Shown here: positions 63,197-64,000 of the stretch, in pieces
How the letters are laid out: each line of letters opens with the position of its first letter
Numbering within the stretch: position 1 is the first letter of the stretch
Program-made: the position numbers and the translations under genes
Notes under the pieces: generated by a model
What the model was told of the DNA's origin: nothing
Databases searched by the model: none
Seen by the model: only the letters and a program-made list of their open reading frames with translations
NCBI GenBank assembly: GCA_031459615.1
Contig: JAVKIE010000002.1
Coordinates: 1-64,000, forward strand
Length of the DNA: 64,000 nt
Direction: 5' to 3'
Origin: Calidihabitans tengchongensis
Lineage (GTDB): Bacteria; Sysuimicrobiota; Sysuimicrobiia; Sysuimicrobiales; Kaftiobacteriaceae

Positions 63197-64000
63197 CCTC
63201 TGACCTCCTCTCTGACCAGCAGGTCCGTCAACGGGGACACTGCCGGGAGTAGTTCGACCTGCTTCACCAGCTCGTGAATGCGCCGAGCGCGGTCGGCCGA
63301 CAGGACCTCTCCGACGAGGTCGAAGAACTTGCGGGTCAGCTCCTGCCAGGTCACGGGATTGTGCGGCGTTCCCCGGGCGTGGACCCGGAACTCCTCCAGC
63401 ATCCGGCCGTCCCGCAGCCGCACCCGGACCCGGGCCGCGTGGCGGTACTCTCGGCCGCGGGCGTCCAGCTCGGGGTCGGCGACCACCCGTACGCGGCGGG
63501 ACAGCTCCAGGACCGCCGGATCCCGCAGACGTTCGTCGGCAAACGACCGCACCGAGAGGCCGCCGTCCAGCAACAGGACGGCGACGGTGTAGGGCAGGTT
63601 CATCTGCGCCGTGGTGACCGTGTCGGGGGCGTAGGGCCAGCCCACATGGTCGCGGGTGCTGGTGGTGGTCTGGACGTCCACGGACTCCACCGTCTCCGGG
63701 CCCAGCTCGGGGCATCGCGCCTTCATGGCCAGCAAGGCGTCCACGGTGGTGTGGGAGCTCCCGCAGGAGGGGTAGATCTTGAACCCTGTCCCCAGCAGGG
63801 CGAACTGTTCCCCCAGTCCGTCGACGATCGACTCCAGGCCGCTGTCGTCGCCGATGAGGGTGGTGAGAAAGCCGCCGTACGGAGCTTCCAGCACCTCCCG
63901 GACGCCCCGGAATCCCATCGCGGCCAGGTCGGCGGCGTACACGCCGCTCTGGGCGCTGCGCCCCAGGTGCATGCGCTTGACCATGGATCCGTACTGGGCG
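63193..64000 (-). CDS. MmgE/PrpD family protein, 5' end beyond the window
   Basis: At least 263 residues of an MmgE/PrpD-family protein, the N-terminal half being past base 64000. VKRMHLGRSAQSGVYAADLAAMGFRG, LEAPYGGF, FKIYPSCGSSHTTVDALL and the C-terminal GTPHNPVTWQELTRKFFDLV are family segments. Members include 2-methylcitrate dehydratase, cis-aconitate decarboxylase and iminodisuccinate epimerase. It is first in an operon with the TctABC-type transporter, so it may act on the carboxylate that system imports. Confidence 0.9.
   Translation of the reverse strand, partial: AQYGSMVKRMHLGRSAQSGVYAADLAAMGFRGVREVLEAPYGGFLTTLIGDDSGLESIVDGLGEQFALLGTGFKIYPSCGSSHTTVDALLAMKARCPELGPETVESVDVQTTTSTRDHVGWPYAPDTVTTAQMNLPYTVAVLLLDGGLSVRSFADERLRDPAVLELSRRVRVVADPELDARGREYRHAARVRVRLRDGRMLEEFRVHARGTPHNPVTWQELTRKFFDLVGEVLSADRARRIHELVKQVELLPAVSPLTDLLVREEVRG

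Overview
The window is a high-GC bacterial chromosome segment (most 60-base lines I counted by hand were about 68-78% G+C) with densely packed, often overlapping genes. There is no rRNA, tRNA, phage, IS transposase or CRISPR array that I can support. A class A penicillin-binding protein and a LysM/M23 peptidase indicate a peptidoglycan-containing cell. Two genes that make sense only if an in-frame UGA is read as selenocysteine indicate a selenoprotein-making bacterium. I cannot place it in a phylum; gene content and G+C would fit an uncultured, possibly thermophilic lineage.

Layout. 0-10 kb: the end of an ABC-2 exporter, a SelW/Rdx-like selenoprotein, VanZ-like and methyltransferase-like membrane proteins, a metallo-beta-lactamase-fold hydrolase, a secreted repeat protein with an Asp/His tail, a PBP1A-type enzyme, a LysM/M23 peptidase and an HtrA-like protease. 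10-34 kb: a large catabolic island. One minus-strand operon (19250 down to 10056) carries a PfkB kinase, an amidohydrolase, an MTA/SAH-deaminase-type amidohydrolase, a nucleoside hydrolase and a whole PTS (HPr, EIIA, EIIB, ascorbate-type EIIC and Enzyme I). A plus-strand pair (19290-21334) encodes an MFS transporter and a PfkB-like protein. A second minus-strand operon of twelve genes (33602 down to 21351) is headed by a GntR/UTRA regulator. It carries an eIF2B-type isomerase homologue, an ADP-ribosylglycohydrolase homologue, a sugar-type ABC importer, two nucleoside hydrolases, a PfkB kinase and an ABC exporter with a secreted anchored protein. I read this island as uptake, N-glycosidic cleavage and sugar phosphorylation of nucleosides or modified nucleosides; substrates are inferred.

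34-49 kb: a secreted spermidine-synthase-like protein, an OsmC-like selenoprotein, an acetamidase/formamidase, a fused FAD/Fe-S (GlcD-GlcF type) dehydrogenase, a bactofilin-like membrane protein, an RraA-like protein, a sugar-nucleotide-type epimerase, a beta-CASP-like hydrolase, a PAP2 phosphatase, a membrane-anchored endonuclease/exonuclease/phosphatase protein and a TolB-like propeller. 49-64 kb: a Dpp-type peptide ABC system with a degenerate PIG-L protein, a CDF metal transporter, an SAM methyltransferase, an MFS transporter, a second MBL hydrolase, a DJ-1/PfpI protein, a membrane methyltransferase, a relic of a MalG-type permease, and a TctABC-type operon ending in an MmgE/PrpD gene cut by the window edge.

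Non-coding stretches hold several families of short palindromic, REP-like repeats (GGGGTCAGACCCC, GGTGACAGTCACC, GGGGACAGTCACC and CCCTCTTCCC/GGG-GAGGG types) that look like the debris of small mobile palindromes.
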